The notes: generated by a model from the sequence alone, not told the origin. A stretch of DNA of 64,000 nucleotides from Hippophae tibetana (GCA_037013495.1 CM072804.1:33706501-33770500), one strand, 5' to 3'. Positions 10,609 to 24,910 are shown, counted from the stretch's first letter. A program made the numbers and translations.

Positions 10609-13600
10609 TATCTCTGTTGAGGGTTTTATTTCTATATATGTTTTACCCTAATAATTTTATGCTATTATTTGTAATAAAGTTTAATTATCAATAAATATAT
10701 CTTTAGAAAAAAAGGGCAAAGTATATAATTTATAATTTCAAAATTAAAATTATTTTTTTTCTAAATAAAGAAAATTAACATTAACATGCAATGATTATAA
10801 TTGATATGTTTTCTAGTTTAATAGATAAGCATTCATTTTTAGATGTGGGAGTGATGGTTCAAATTAGGAGTGAGTAAAAAATATTCATGCAATGAATTCA
10901 AAAAAATTCAAAAAAAATTGTTAAATTTTGAGTGGTTTTTAATTTATTATTGGATTAAATTAGATGAAAAAATTCAATCCATTAAGATCAAATTGTTTGG
11001 TGCATTACACTATCCATTATCTACTATAATTCGATCTGAACTTATCATAATTGAATAGTTTTTATATTTTGTATATATGTCACTTTTTTTTAACATTTTT
11101 ATCACTTTTTACTATATAATTTTCTTTCCATTTACTTATGAAATTGGTGAAAGATTTTGATTTCATTGAGTTCTCTCTCTTCACATTTTTAACTTAATTT
11201 TATATATCCAAATTTTTATTAATATTAAATTTATGATTATAATATTATTAAATTGTAGTATTTATATTATCATTGTAATATTTGTAATTTTATTATACAT
11301 TAAATATTTATATATATCTTAAAAAAAATTAGTGCATATAGTCAAAACAATCTAATAAGGCATAAAAGAAATTATCGATTTGATTGATCTGATCCATTCA
11401 ATTTAATAGAACAGATTTAATCAGATCAAATCATATGAAAATTATGCAATTGATGAGATAATTGAATTGCATTGAATTAAATAAGCTCAAATTCAACAAT
11501 TTTGATTTGATTAATATCCATATAATTATTTAAAAACACCATAAACTTACAATTATGGTTATCTATGATCCATATTGATTTTGAATTTAAAGAATAAAAT
11601 TGGAAAAATTAGATTATTTTTTAAATAACTACATTGTGTCTCTTTTTAAAAAAAATTACTTTATTTATACACTTATAATTAAAAATTAAATTTTAAATTT
11701 TTTACATATCTAAATAGACTATAAATTGTTGAGTTACAAGCTCCTAATCACTTATACTATGAATTAATTTTCCCCGCTGGTTCCAAAAAGTAAGTAATTC
11801 CAACAAATTGTTTTACTTTTCCAATTCTTTTATTTTCTAATTGAATGTGTTTTTGTGATTTGCGGATTTTCCAATTCTTTTATTTTCTAATTGAATGTGT
11901 TTTTGTGATTTGCGGAAGTAAGACTCACCCTTATTATTATTTTAAGTCATATATTTAAAATCATATAAAGATATTATTTTTTCATAAATTTGTAGGTGCA
12001 TTTTCTATTTCTTTATCAATTAGTAAATTTAATCTTAATGGAAGATTTAACATTCTATTAACATTATTGGTTGTCATTATTAAAACACAATAAAATTAAC
12101 AACCATAGTAAGAATTGCATAATTGCATTTAAAGATATCAAAATTTTTCTTGGGTTTAGGTAATTGTGTGAAATAATCAAATTGATTGTTTTAAGTGATA
12201 AATTTTGGTTTAATTTTCGGATTCAATTATTTTCATTTAAAAAATTTTAGGTACGATTTTTATTTTAGAGGTATGGTAGTTCGATCTCAATAACCAAAAT
12301 TATAAATTTATATTTTATTTAATATTATATTTTTCATACATGTCGAGATAAAAACCTTAAAGTGTAATATTTATGAAGAAAAATAAATTCAAATATGTTA
12401 AGTATACATAACATATGATTATTTTTAATTTGAAAATACGTTTTTATTAAAATTTCATGTTTTTGGACAATTTTAAATTAAAAAGTTGTTGAAATTTGAT
12501 TTCTAAAGTTTCGAACAAGTAATAATTATCCGATGGTGATTTTCATATTTGTACTAGTCGGTTTTAATTTCTGTTTCGGTTTTGAATATAATATAATACT
12601 TTGGTTTTAGTTTCGGATAACATATTATCCAATTCAGTTTCACCTCGTTGACATTTCTACTAACATTTAATGAAAATAGTATCATTATTATATTTATTTT
12701 AATATATAATTAAAATTAAATTATTAAAATTAAAAATTAAGTAAAATTAGAAATAAGATTTTTGAGAGGAGAAATGGAAAAAAAAAATAATAATATATGA
12801 TAATAGAAATGTCTTGAGAAAAAATAAAATATTTTAATATATTCTTAAAAAGTGTTGGATAAATGAGAATTATCTACTTCTAGTAATAGGATGGTTTCAA
12901 TTCCTTTCTAAATTTATAGTTAAACTAAATTTAAAAATATCCACGATTCTTTCGCATCATCAATTATATCAATATCAACAAAACATGACTTATAAAGCAA
13001 TCAAATTCACTTAATGGTAAGTTATATGGAAAACATAAAATGATTACGGTATTAATTTTTTTTAAATAAATAATGTAAATCTATTACTTTATATTTATAG
13101 TGTCTACTTGCCGTCAAAATCAATATGTTAACCACCGATATAGATCAATGGAATGGTAAGGTAATTGGTTTGTCCCTCTTGAGTGGTTGATAATTTCATT
13201 TGGAATCAAGAACCAATATGATCACATGCTACTGATCGATTAGGAACACATCCAACTTGAATGGCCAAATGAAATTTCTCATCTTTGAAAAAAAAAAATG
13301 AAATTATAAAAAAATAAATTTTTGGGGTAAAATAAAAATGCTTCACGAATAACTACTCAGTCTACTTTATTAGTGGTGGAATATTAATTCTTAATTAGTG
13401 AACATACATGTTAAAATGTTATTAAGAAACTATTTAAATGAAAACAAATACACAATTGTATCATTTTTATTCCCATCATATTTAATAAGTTAAATATAAT
13501 TATTATAGACTAAATCATATTGATCATTGCATTATAATTAGTACTATAATGTGTGGTGTAATTTAGTATCATATGATGAATAATGGGTGATCTCTGTTGA

Positions 13601-16600
13601 TACAATGTCTCATAAGTCAATCCAATAAATATTAAGTTATTAGATTAGCATAACTATTGGATAATTTTTATAAAAAAATGAATGATTAATACTTATCACA
13701 TAATTATTTAAAAGAATTAATTATCCAAAAGATAATTATGATGATATATCAAATCTGAATACATATAAGGTTACTTTTCATCTCTATATATATTTACCAT
13801 TTAAACATTCATATATAATCATCTAACTAGCTAGTATCTCTTAACTCATATTTTTATGAGATTTAACAATAAAGTCACAAATACTTATTTTTTTATTCAT
13901 CTCCTAAGGAGAACTTAATCTCTTCTACTTTCTATAAATCACATTATTGATTTAAGTATTAAAATATCAATTTTAAGTATTAAAATATCAAAATTCACCG
14001 TATCTTAATGAGTTTCTCTCTCTTATAGATCACTTAGAAGAACCTTACCTAATATTGATAAAAAAAAAAAAAACATCAACACAATGTTTAGTAACAATAT
14101 CAATGTAAGTTAGTTAAATAAACTATTAAATATTTAATGATACAATTAGTAAAACAAATAAGATCTAAAATTAATTTAACTTAATTCATGAGGATTTTTT
14201 ATATTTCAAAATAATTTTATTTGTAATTTTTTCAATCATTATTAAACTTATTTTATATTTTTTTTCTTACTTTTTAAAAATAAATTTTTACTTTTTTATT
14301 TTTACATACAATAAAAAAAATCAATATTACACATAATTTTAAAATTAAAAAATTTAAATATACTAAATCTAGTGTCTAATATATTTCAAATCCACACTTT
14401 ATGGTGGGGTTAAACTTCATACATATCCTTATAATTTTTGTTATATACAATAGAGTTACTTCCAAACCAAAACCAAGATTGCGCCAAAATTATATAATCT
14501 GAGGCTTTAATACGAACTAACAAACATGCCTTTACTGTATTGTACGGAAGAAAGGTTTACTTATGCAATTGTTCAAGTTTATCAACAACGTACAACAAAA
14601 ACAAAAACAGATACAGATAGCGGCACGTCAAAGTCCTCTCTTGTACTAGTGTACGTATAGCAATACTGTATCTTGTATTGGTATGTAATACTTTTCTTTT
14701 CTTATACTATAATGATCACTAATGACAAAAGTAACTTTCAAGAATGAAAATGCGTAATTTAAAAAAGAATTTATCATAATTTAAAAATTTATTATAACTG
14801 TTATGTGTCCGTATGAAATTTTGGTCACACAATTAAAAGTATAATTACCATTTTTATTGAGTACGTAACTTTCGACGCTATAGATTTTCTTCTACCTCAC
14901 GACGTACACCTGAAGGAACAGGAATATATCTGGACCAATACATACCTACTATTTTTTTAATATTACTAAATTACTTCTAACCTTTATTTATTTATAAATT
15001 AAATTCTAATTTGTATATGATAAAAGGATAAGGGAAGACAAATTATTCATTATTATCTTAAAGTATAGGATGATATCATATTTAAGATCAATAAAATTTA
15101 ATATTAATGTTAATTTTTTTTGAAAAAATAAATATCTCATCGAAAGTAATCTGATCGGTGGGAGAAATATCTCTTATAATTCATTTATGGTGTTTTAATT
15201 TGTAAGCCCTTATTGTTTTTGAACACAAGTCTATATTCTTTTTATTTATTTTTTTACAAATTGTTCAAAACTCAGATATCGTTGGAGCCCCCACCGAGTC
15301 CAGCAACAGATAGCTGCCAAAAACATGTGTGCAAATAAAATTAATTGTTAGATATACGTTCAGGTTTTTTGAATAAATGGATTAATTAAGTGAATAAAAA
15401 TAAGAAGTATTGTACCAAAAACGTCAAAGGTGAAAACTGCGGAATATATAAAAAAGATCACAAACATTAATGTCAAATTAATAACTGAAAAACAGTCTTT
15501 GGATAAATCACCAACCAAGTAAAAAAAAAGATTTGATTCTTAAAATTCTTAATAAACCTACAATTTATTGTATTTATTTTACTCTTAACTTCTACCTGCT
15601 TTAAATTTTAACAATATATATTACAATATAAAAAGTAGATTGTGCTTTAAATGTACTAAATGGTTGAGATTCAAAGACAAGTAACATCATTGATAGGGAT
15701 CATTAGTTTATACTATCAAACTAGTTTTTTTTTCTTTTTATATCATATAATTATTGTATTTATTTTATTAATATTGTTCATTCATTTTTCTTCTAATGAC
15801 TTTATATATTAATAATAGATTTTGAATAACTCATATAATTAAAAGTATATTTTGAACACTATAACTATAAATTTAAAACAATTCACATAATTAAGTAAAA
15901 GATTTGAAACAAATTAAATAATTAGTAATATATTTAGAAAAATAATTTATTTTTATTTTACAATTTGAATTGTTTTAAATATAACCGTTAATTTGATAGA
16001 GACTAATGAAATTATATATATTAAAAAATGTAATAGTCTATATGAATTAAAAGAAAAGTAATTTAATGACATGAACATGTAATAATTTAATTACGTTTTT
16101 ATAAATTTACTCATTATTAAGATTAGATTTAATTTATAATAAAATCGTAGAAGGCAAATGTTTAATATCGAAAGAAACCCAATTTTCATAACGATTCATA
16201 AAAGTCAGCCAACCATATAGTGGGGAACAACTACTGGCTCCAGGAGAGATTTATGGTGAAAGATTTGGCGTTCATAGCCAACCATATCGTCAGCCAGCAT
16301 GATTCATATTTGCGATGTGTCTGACAAAGACATTTAATTAAGTTCGGGGAAGAAAGTAGAAATTAGAGGTATATAGTGGAACACGGAGAAATATTATACA
16401 ATAATAAGGGTTTTATCAAAAATATCAACAATAATAATAATTACAGGGTTGGGAAGCTGAGTGACGGCCAAAACAAAGACTTTTGAATGATTGACCAAAT
16501 AATTATTAGAAATACATTTAAGCTGGCAAAGGGACCAAGCAGCTATTATACAAGTGACAACAAATCAAGTAAGCATGTGAATGCGTGGACGTCTCATAAT

Positions 16601-17016
16601 TGGTACATAATGAGGACATTTTACTTTTGGCGTCATTTTAATTACACCGACATCAGGAGAGTTTGCTACTAAAAATATTTATTTTACAAAATTTTGTTTG
16701 ATAATTTTTTTTTCATTTATTCTTTATAAATACATATTAGTTAATAATATATGGGACGAAAAAGGACACTAATAGATCATTAAAGGAAAAAGAAAAAAAA
16801 AATGGTAATACGTGACCTCACTATTTCCTCGACACAAATACTACTTTTTTTGTTTTTGTTTTTCAATCAACTTATTGGTTAGTAACAACAATAACAAATG
16901 TGATGATATAATAATTAGATAATATAATTAAATTTATTTTTTAAATTAGTTATTACTTTACGCTAATCTTCTTTTTATAAATTGAATTTGTATAACACAA
17001 ATATGAACAAATTAAG
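10609..17016. other. AT-rich intergenic desert
   Basis: About 6.4 kb with no supported gene, RNA or transposon. Open frames here are short and show no recognisable motif. Apart from one 50-bp tandem duplication (11817-11916) the sequence is dominated by A/T runs. Two slightly more complex patches, 14440-14960 and 16190-16660, were read in all frames without finding a familiar product. Confidence 0.5.
11817..11916. repeat. 50-bp tandem duplication
   Basis: Two adjacent, essentially identical copies of a 50-bp unit beginning TTTTCCAATTC and ending GATTTGCGGA (11817-11866 and 11867-11916). The identity of the copies suggests a recent slippage or repair duplication. Confidence 0.9.
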
Positions 17017-17318
17017 GTTAATGGAATAAATGAAGATACATATTTTTATAATAAAATAAATGACGAAGAATAAAAAAGTATATTAATTATAACAAACATA
17101 TATAAAAATCTATTAAATTTTTGACAATGTATTTAAAGTCTACTAATTATTAAAAAATATATTAGATATTTAAAAATGAAAAAAAAGTTAGAAATAAAAT
17201 ATGTGAATACATATATGCGTATTTTTTGAATTATTATATATTACTAAATCAATTATTATGTATTTAAACTCACATAATTTCATGTTTTTTTAGTTATAAT
17301 TGATTTACTGAACATACT
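17017..17318 (+). repeat. Direct repeat, copy 1 (~300 bp)
   Basis: Begins GTTAATGGAATAAATG and ends at GAACATAC. It matches 18248-18528 in the same orientation with only scattered differences plus a ~25-bp segment absent from copy 2. It ends within a few bases of the left end of the copia LTR (TGTTAG at 17321). Confidence 0.85.
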
Positions 17319-17320
17319 TC

Positions 17321-18247
17321 TGTTAGAGTCTCAATTCAATCCAGAAACGTTCATAAAACTATATGAACTCATAATTTAAATGCAGCGGAAACAAAATTAG
17401 ATTGAAAACATACCTCCTGTCATTGATCAAATTTCAGCACTTATACGAGAATTCCAATGGATTTTCTGTTGGATGCTTTCACTGGTTTCTCACACTTATT
17501 CTCTGCGTATTGATGGTGTATCTGAATTGTTATGCAGTTAATAGTGATGTTTCTCACCACGGTTCACTAACATTGCACAACTCTGATTTACATTCTCCCA
17601 CTTGGTGCAAACGTTAAGCGAAATTCTCTTGAGTAACAAAACACATTAATCATAGCGATAGGTCCTCTAAGAGCGATTATTATCTTCCATGTATTACAAT
17701 GTATTTAGTTTCTCAAGTACTATACTTTATGTGGTAACTAAACTTAATGAATAAATCCTATATTTATTCTTAGTCCAATATAAATTTTCTCAAATAAATT
17801 AAGGTACACATGAATATGAGAAAATATCACAATATATAAGAGTTTCATTAATTATTTGTATATATACATTTACAAAGTGGAACCAATTCCCATTTTCTCT
17901 ACATGATCCTTGAATTTCATTGGTGTCATGCCTTTAGTCAAAGGATCAGCAATCATCAACTCAGTGCTTACGTGCTCAATGATCATTTTCTTTTCCTTAA
18001 CACGTTCTCTTATGGCCAAGTACTTAATGTCGATGTGCTTACTACGACTACCACTTTTTTTTGTTCTTAGCCATAAATACAGTAGCTGAGTTGTCACAGT
18101 ATAATCTTAATGGCCTAGAAATAGAGTCAACTACTCTAAGCCCATAAATGAAACTCTTTAACCATACACCATGCGATGTGGCCTCAAAACATGATTCGAA
18201 CTCGGCCTCCATAGTGGAAGTAGCAGTCAAGGACTGTTTCTATTATA
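17321..18247 (-). mobile_element. Truncated copia 3' end (LTR plus end of pol)
   Basis: Minus-strand copia fragment: the end of the RNase H region (18240-17870) followed by its 3' LTR, which starts at the left end TGTTAG (17321). The LTR's right edge is uncertain (between 17810 and 17865; no clear polypurine tract). The right side is cut off inside pol and abuts the second copy of a 300-bp direct repeat. Confidence 0.75.
17870..18240 (-). pseudogene. copia RNase H C-terminal remnant
   Basis: Two overlapping open pieces in different frames. The first (18230-18048) contains TATSTMEAE…, then a YCDNSA motif. The second (18097-17870) contains SKHIDIKYLAIRE and ADPLTKGM, the standard end of copia pol. 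A frameshift in an A-run (poly-T on the plus strand near 18054-18062) separates them. Upstream pol is missing. Confidence 0.85.
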
Positions 18248-18528
18248 GTTAATGGAATAAATGAAGATACATATTTTTATAATAAAATAAATGACGAAGA
18301 ATAAAAAAGTATACTAATTATAACAAACATGTATAAAAATCTATTAAATTTTTGGTAATGTATTTAAAGTCTACTAATTATTAAAAAATATATTAGATAT
18401 TTAAAAATGAAAAAAAAGTTAGAAATAAAAGATGTAAATACATATATGCGTATTTTTTGAATTATTATGTATTCAAACTCACCTAATTTCATGTTTTTTT
18501 TTAGTTATAATTGATTTAGTGAACATAC
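18248..18528 (+). repeat. Direct repeat, copy 2 (~280 bp)
   Basis: Second copy of the 17017-17318 repeat, lying directly against the broken pol end of the copia fragment. Unlike copy 1 it continues rightward into ordinary flanking sequence (CTAACTCAAAAAC…). Confidence 0.85.
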
Positions 18529-20880
18529 ATCTAACTCAAAAACATACACACATATATATTTACTTATTTCATTTTTGACATTTTTCTTTAAGTTTTGAAT
18601 TTTTAGTATATTTTTTCATAATCAGTGAATTTGTAGTTTCTTATAAAAAAATTAATAATTTTTTTTATATTTTATCATAATTAATGTAATTTTGTTACCC
18701 TTTGTCTTAAAACTATATATCATTATTTTTCCCAAAATAGTAACAATATTGTATATTATTTTATTTCAATTGTAGTGTTTTAAATGAATAAATTTCTCTC
18801 TTATATCTCTTATAAAAAATTAGTAGTATGGCACTTGTTCACTTTATTTTCATGAGTTAAGTTTATTAGTATATTTTCTTAAAATTAGTGTAGTATACTT
18901 ATTTTATTGTTTTATTTTTGGGTACTTTATTTTTTTTTTAATTTTCATTTTTTTCATCAGTTTAATTTTATTAAAAAAATTTAAATTTTATCGATTTGAA
19001 CATTAATAACATGGAGTTAATAGATGATTAAATAAAAAAATATCTTAAAATGTTAAAAAAAAAGTGAAAAATAAATTGATTAAATGATCAAGATTGATAT
19101 AAAATAATTAAAATATTGATAAATTAACAAATATAGGGTATCTAAAATGTATCAATATAAAATAAAATTATCTACATATACAATTTATAAAAAAGCCAAG
19201 TGATCCTAAGTTCACTTTTTAAAAAATTAGGAGCAGTGATTCAATCTTAAATAAAAAGATAATAATAAAAGCTAAAAAAAATATAGACAAAGTAATTTTT
19301 GCAATTGTAAAAAAGCAAAGAGTTTTTTTTTTAAATAACTAAAACATGCGGAAAAGAGGTCCATTTTCTTTATTTATTAAAAGCTTGAATCTTTTGTGTC
19401 ATTTTTGTATATTTTTGAAAAAAATTATTATTTTTTATACATTAATAAATATCAAAATATATTTAAAATAAATATACTTTTAATAAATAGTTATTTTATT
19501 AATATTTTGTGTATTAACTTTACATTATTAAATTATATTTTATTGTCGTTTTTGTATTTTTTTGTTGGTTTTTCTTGTATATCAATAAATACTAAAAATT
19601 TCTTAAAATAAATATTTGTTTTGATAATATTATTATATTAATTTTATATTATTATCCTTTAATAATTATTTTAATTATATTAAGAAGTTAATGTAGTTCA
19701 TCATTACTCATATAATAAGTTGTCAATTCACTTTCACAAATTATTTCACCTATTTCTTAATAAAATAGTTATTATTATGGATTTATTGTTCACTAGAGTA
19801 ACAAATTAATTAAATATTTATTTTAAAAATTTTCCAACAAACTTTTAACATCAATAACAATTATTTGATAAAAAGAAACCTAAAAATAAATTTATATTAA
19901 AGATTTTATTTTTCTTTTATTCTTTAAAATAAAGAATTTGTAGCAATAATAAATATTACTAAAAAAATCAATACTATTATATATTTATCAAATTTAAATT
20001 GTTAAAAAATTAGTATATAAAAAATAGTTCTAAGTACTATAAAATTTGAAGAAACTTTTATACGACATGTTATATGCTCTTTATTCGTAATAATGATTGA
20101 TTTCACCATTCATTTCTAATCCATTTTTCTTTTCTTAATAAAAATAAAATTTTAAAATAAAGTTATTATAGGACTCGTTACTTGTTACATGTAAAAATCT
20201 CTCAATAATTTATGGTATCACAAAATAAGATGACATAAATTTATTAACTACTATCTTAATAGGAGGTTAACATAATTTTTATTTTAGTCAATAAAATCTT
20301 GACATTTTATTTATAATTATCACAAATTTATAATAGATTATATTTTCAATTAAAAATATTTTTTTTGCATCTAGTTACACATAATTGATGTGATAAATAA
20401 ATATTGATAAAAACAAAAAGTGTAAATTAAAATGAAATATTAATGAGATTCATGGTATAATATTATAATGCATTAATTTTTAAAACCCATCTCATCTTGT
20501 AAAATATATTTTAAAAAAACACAGATAAAATCTGTATATAATGTATAAAAGAAGACCACCCACTTCATCATCTTGTTTGATGTGTCTTGATCACCAATCA
20601 TATTTCCAAAAAACTTAATTTTCAAAATTTTAGTCTCAAAATTTTAAAAAATTTAAAATGATTCATTTATAACTTATAATTTATGTTTCCTAAATCTTGA
20701 AAATTTCTGTTTTAAAATTATATTAAATTTAAAATTTTGAAACAATCGTTTTGGTTATGAGTCAATGACCATAATAAGTACTTTCTACTTGATTACTTAA
20801 TACTCTAACAATAAAACTCATTCTCAACCATTTTAGGTCACACTTTCGAATCACATTAAATACCTTATGAATTTTTTAAA
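18529..20880. other. AT-rich intergenic desert
   Basis: About 2.3 kb, extremely AT-rich, dominated by poly-A/T runs. No gene, RNA or element boundary recognised. Confidence 0.5.
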
Positions 20881-21579
20881 AATATATATTACGGTCAAAC
20901 CAAGGAACTCCCTCAAGAAAATGTGAAGCATTTGCAACCGTACTAGTTCATCAATGGTTTTGAAGTTAGATAGAACATATAGATGACCACATGCATAAGT
21001 AAATGCTCTCCTAGCCATAACATGTAACAAAAGCCAAAAATCATTTCATCATAGCAAAGAAAACAACCTAAGCTATTTGAACAAAGACAGGTTTTGTTTC
21101 TGCTCCACCATAATCAACAAACAGGTGTCCTAATCATAGTTTTGGACCATCATATTATCTTCAGTCCCACCATTATCAGAGAACCATTCCGATCACCTTT
21201 AAGGAAAAATACAGCAGACTACAAACATACAATACTTCACAAAGATTAAATACCATATCTATTTTTTCATCCATGGCATCCAAAAATGGAACATAACTAG
21301 CATTTATTTATTTACATCACTTACAAATCACATGATTTGCTTTCTCCTAATCAGCTTGACACAGAGTGATTATTGAGATGGGATAGATCACAGAATAAAC
21401 TTAACAAATACACACCATGTCAACATTCATAACGCTCCAATTCAACAGGATAGTCCTATGAGCCAAATTCTTGCATGCTTATCCTGCCAAAATGAAGCCT
21501 GTGTTTCTACCTAGGCTTTCCATTGAGTAAGTTTGTCCTCTTTTCTAATTTAGAATCAGTTTGATGGTGGGCTTCAGAT
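20881..21579 (-). other. 3' flank / probable 3' UTR of the RING-H2 gene
   Basis: Base composition rises here compared with the desert to the left, as expected for transcribed sequence downstream of the minus-strand RING gene. No other protein is recognisable, and the length of the untranslated region cannot be fixed from sequence. Confidence 0.4.
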
Positions 21580-24487
21580 CTACGCCCTACTCTCTTTGGA
21601 CCCCTCAACCTTGGGCAATAATCCCATACACAGTGGACAGGGTGGGTCTTGTCTATCCTCAAAGTTTGTTTTCTCCTCCAAACAGTCTGCATGATAAACA
21701 TGATCACATACTAAAACTGCTACAACCGACGGCTCACTAGATGACAATATGCTCCCGAGGAAATAAGTCTTCCGTTTCAGTGTCTTTTGACAGATACCGC
21801 ATACCATCCTCACTAGATCAGGTGGCACCATATCCATTACCAAACTGGACCTAATTCTCTCAGGCCTGAAAAATGCCCTTTCAGTGATTTCTTCTGAAAG
21901 GAGTAGGGGAAAGAACAGAGAAAAGAAGTCAAGATAAGATATATTTATTTGAAAAGAGACAAAATGATAGAACCCCAAGATTAATCCTGACCTAAACTAT
22001 CCTACATAATCCACCAGCTATGTTCAAGAAGGGTACTTTTTACAGAACTAACATATTACCGGGATGTGATGATTGTGAAGCGCTAATGTTTGAGTACTGA
22101 AAAGCTGGAAATTATGTCATGGAGTATAGTATTTATTTCTGTATTAATATTTCTCTTCTAACTAAACATAAATTTCAAGGAGAAAACAAACATAAAAAAA
22201 TAAATGAGGTTAAGATTCTGAACCTGAATGCCTCCCAGACTCAGGGTTACATTGAGTAGTGAACTTGAAGGATAGCTTATCTTCACGTAGTGAAGTACCT
22301 TTAGCACGAGAACTTGACAAGTTGGCAACATTGGATGAGTTACGTCTAGAGTACTGATGGCCATAGAAATGGCGTGAGCGTTTTGAGAAAAATGACCGCC
22401 CAAGGCTCTGATGATGTGGAACCGAAGAGTTGGTAATCCGCAGCTTCATAGAACTATCCTTGACATCCAATACAGACGAGAGAGGCTTTAAATCACTAGA
22501 ATCAATTGCATGCAAGGGATTCTGCTGAAATGATTATTAGAGAGGCTTTAAATCCCCACCAATTTTGGCATGGAATAAGAGAAATGAATTATTAAGTACA
22601 GTAAATTCGCCCTTTTCTATCTTTCTATTATACAAAAGGAAAAACACCGCTAACCTCTTCTGCTAATAATTCTGTTCCTGAGGAGCATGGTATGGAATCT
22701 GCAATTTTCCATAATGAACATTGGATCAATTCTGATAATTACTAGTACGATGAAAAATATAAAAATAATGATGACAATAAGAAAAATTGTAAACTACCAC
22801 CAAGATGCCAATTGATATTTTTCTCAAAGGATTCAGTTAAATTAAGAAATAAATCTTTGGAAAGTTGGAACTTTTCTTCCAAAGCCACTACTTCCGCTCC
22901 AAAAAACACAGAGATGCTAACTTGTGAACATCAGTTGTCAATTTCAAACAGAAGTTCAATTCTACAAACCACGTCAAAAGAGAAAACTGCAAACTTCAAG
23001 AAGCTCAAATATTTTGAAATTAATGCAATTGAAATAAATAAGAAACAATAGGCATTGAATAAGGCTTACAAAAAAAAACTCTAGCGAGTAACACTATAAG
23101 CTATTAGAAGCTGAAGTACAAAAAGGTGACAAGTAACAATCGAAGTATTCAAATTGAGGGCAAAAATTCACTTGGATGGAGATTTGGAAATCTATTCTAA
23201 GGATATCCAGGAAATATATTCTTATGGAACAATTCTCTGCATTAGCAAAAAATAAAATTGTAATCCAATGTACAGAACGCAAAGTGAATTTGGCATTGTA
23301 TATGGTTCATTTCATATCAGTATGAAAAACGACCCCAACAATTTACAGGAGAAATGGCTGCAATCGCCTCCCCCCTTCCCCATTCACTTACCTATACCCT
23401 GGAGAGGGTCACCCTTTACTTCTTTCCTTCAATCTCATAATAAATGCAGTGGGTGAACCCAAAGCATCGTATCATCAAGATCTATAGCTTTGTTCTACAC
23501 TTGCAGTATTGATTTTTCATTAAGACAACCATTACCATACTTAATTTAAAAAGAATAAACAAACAGCAATTCAAAACTTTTACAAAGTGCATCAATTACG
23601 GTAACTTGGAAACTAAAAAAAAAGTGCCTTAAAATCGACATGACAATGCCTTAATACAACAATGGTAATTCTTACGAGCGATTTTGGTAAAAAATAAACT
23701 CTAACCCAAATGTCCTACTAATTGATAAATTACTCACTCAAATAGCAATTTTCACTGTACCACAATGTTGGAATCAAGAAGTCACCAGAAATTAAAGATT
23801 TAAGGGTAAAAAAAATGACAATTCTCCTCTGATTGTGTAGCTCATTGTAGCATTGGCAATTTGGCTTTACAATACAACAAAATCAAAATTTTCACTACTA
23901 TAATTCTTGAGACAAATATAAAGCACACACAAAAATCCCAACTTGCACCTTCTAAAGAACCAATCTTTTGTCAATTAACGAACGAACAGCAAAAACAAGG
24001 GAAAGGGCTCGAGTCCAAGAAAATAACAACGGAGCGAGAACCCTAATTAATTAAAAGAAAGTTAAAAAAAAGATAAGAAAATGTAATTACATACTACAGA
24101 CGCACGAAGAGCACATAGCAAAAAGAGCCCTTAAATCTAAACCTCCTTTTGGCATAAGAATCCAAATAAAACAAATTTCCATAATAACATGTCTCATCAT
24201 CGCCTAAATTCCAATAAACTGAAGAAAGTAGGATATCTGATTCAAATAAATTATATAATCAAAATAATACAATCCGAAGCTTATATCCAAGAGAAATTTC
24301 AAAATTTAGGCTCAATTCGTTGAACCAAGCAAATGGAATTGATGGGCACCCAAAAGGGGAAGATAAAACAAGGAGAAAAAGTGATGAAGAGAGAGAGATA
24401 GAACATACTCAAAGGAGGAGGAGAAGGAAAATGCAGAGAGTGGGTTTGGTTCTGATTATGATCAAAGGATCGCTTTCTCTTACCCAT
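21580..24487 (-). CDS. RING-H2 zinc-finger protein, probable E3 ubiquitin ligase, 4 exons
   Basis: Exons read from the minus strand: 24487-24409 (start MGKRKRSFDHNQ), 22698-22655, 22524-22224, 21893-21580. All introns are GT/AG (first donor A|GTATGT) and phases join to give 245 aa. The C-terminal part carries a complete C3H2C3 RING: C173-x2-C176-x27-C204-x-H206-x2-H209-x2-C212-x14-C227-x2-C230. The region before it is rich in Ser/Arg/Lys and looks disordered; no membrane segment or signal peptide is seen. Family knowledge: such proteins bind an E2 enzyme and pass ubiquitin to a target; the target cannot be guessed. The RING exon is firm. Linking exon 1 across the 1.7-kb intron rests on splice signals and phase only, so extra exons in 22699-24408 are possible. 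Confidence 0.7.
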
Positions 24488-24637
24488 TACTTACTAAAGT
24501 GGATATTGAATATCCAACAAAGAGTGCAGCACGGAAAGATAGGGCTAGCGGATGATAGAAGTTAACTGAATTATTGGATTTTGGTTTGATCTGTGGCTTT
24601 CCGATGAGAGCGGGTCAGAAAATTTGCTAAGAAAGAT

Positions 24638-24654
24638 GAGAGAGAGAGAGAGAG
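24638..24654. repeat. (GA)n microsatellite upstream of the RING-H2 gene
   Basis: A GA run on the plus strand, i.e. CT-rich on the sense strand of the RING gene and about 150 bp before its start codon. CT-rich tracts are common in plant core promoters and 5' leaders. Confidence 0.7.
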
Positions 24655-24744
24655 TAAAAGGAACTGGTTTAAGAAGAAAAGAAAAAGAAAAAAAACGTGA
24701 ATTGATCCATTAATTTTAATAAATTATTAGGGGTGTGCAAAAAA

Positions 24745-24910
24745 TCCGATTATCCGATCATCCGATCCGATCCGATCCGATCCGTTGATTTTTCATCCGA
24801 TCCGATCCAATCCGATGGTCGGATCGGATGTAAATTTTTTCCATCCGTTAAGTGCGGATTGGATGGCGGATTTCACTACGATTCATCCGATCCGATCTGA
24901 TCCGACCGAA
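24745..24910. repeat. Left subterminal repeats of the hAT (ATCCGATCC words)
   Basis: A cluster of ATCCGATCCGATCC-type words in both orientations within the first 180 bp of the element. In hAT transposons such subterminal words are the binding sites of the BED-finger transposase; that role is inferred here. Confidence 0.85.

Noticed and set aside
10865..11545. Possible MITE starting AGGAGTGAGTAAAAAAT with AATTCAATT-rich flanks
   Set aside because: The right end (AAAACACC) does not pair convincingly with the left and flanking 8-mers differ.
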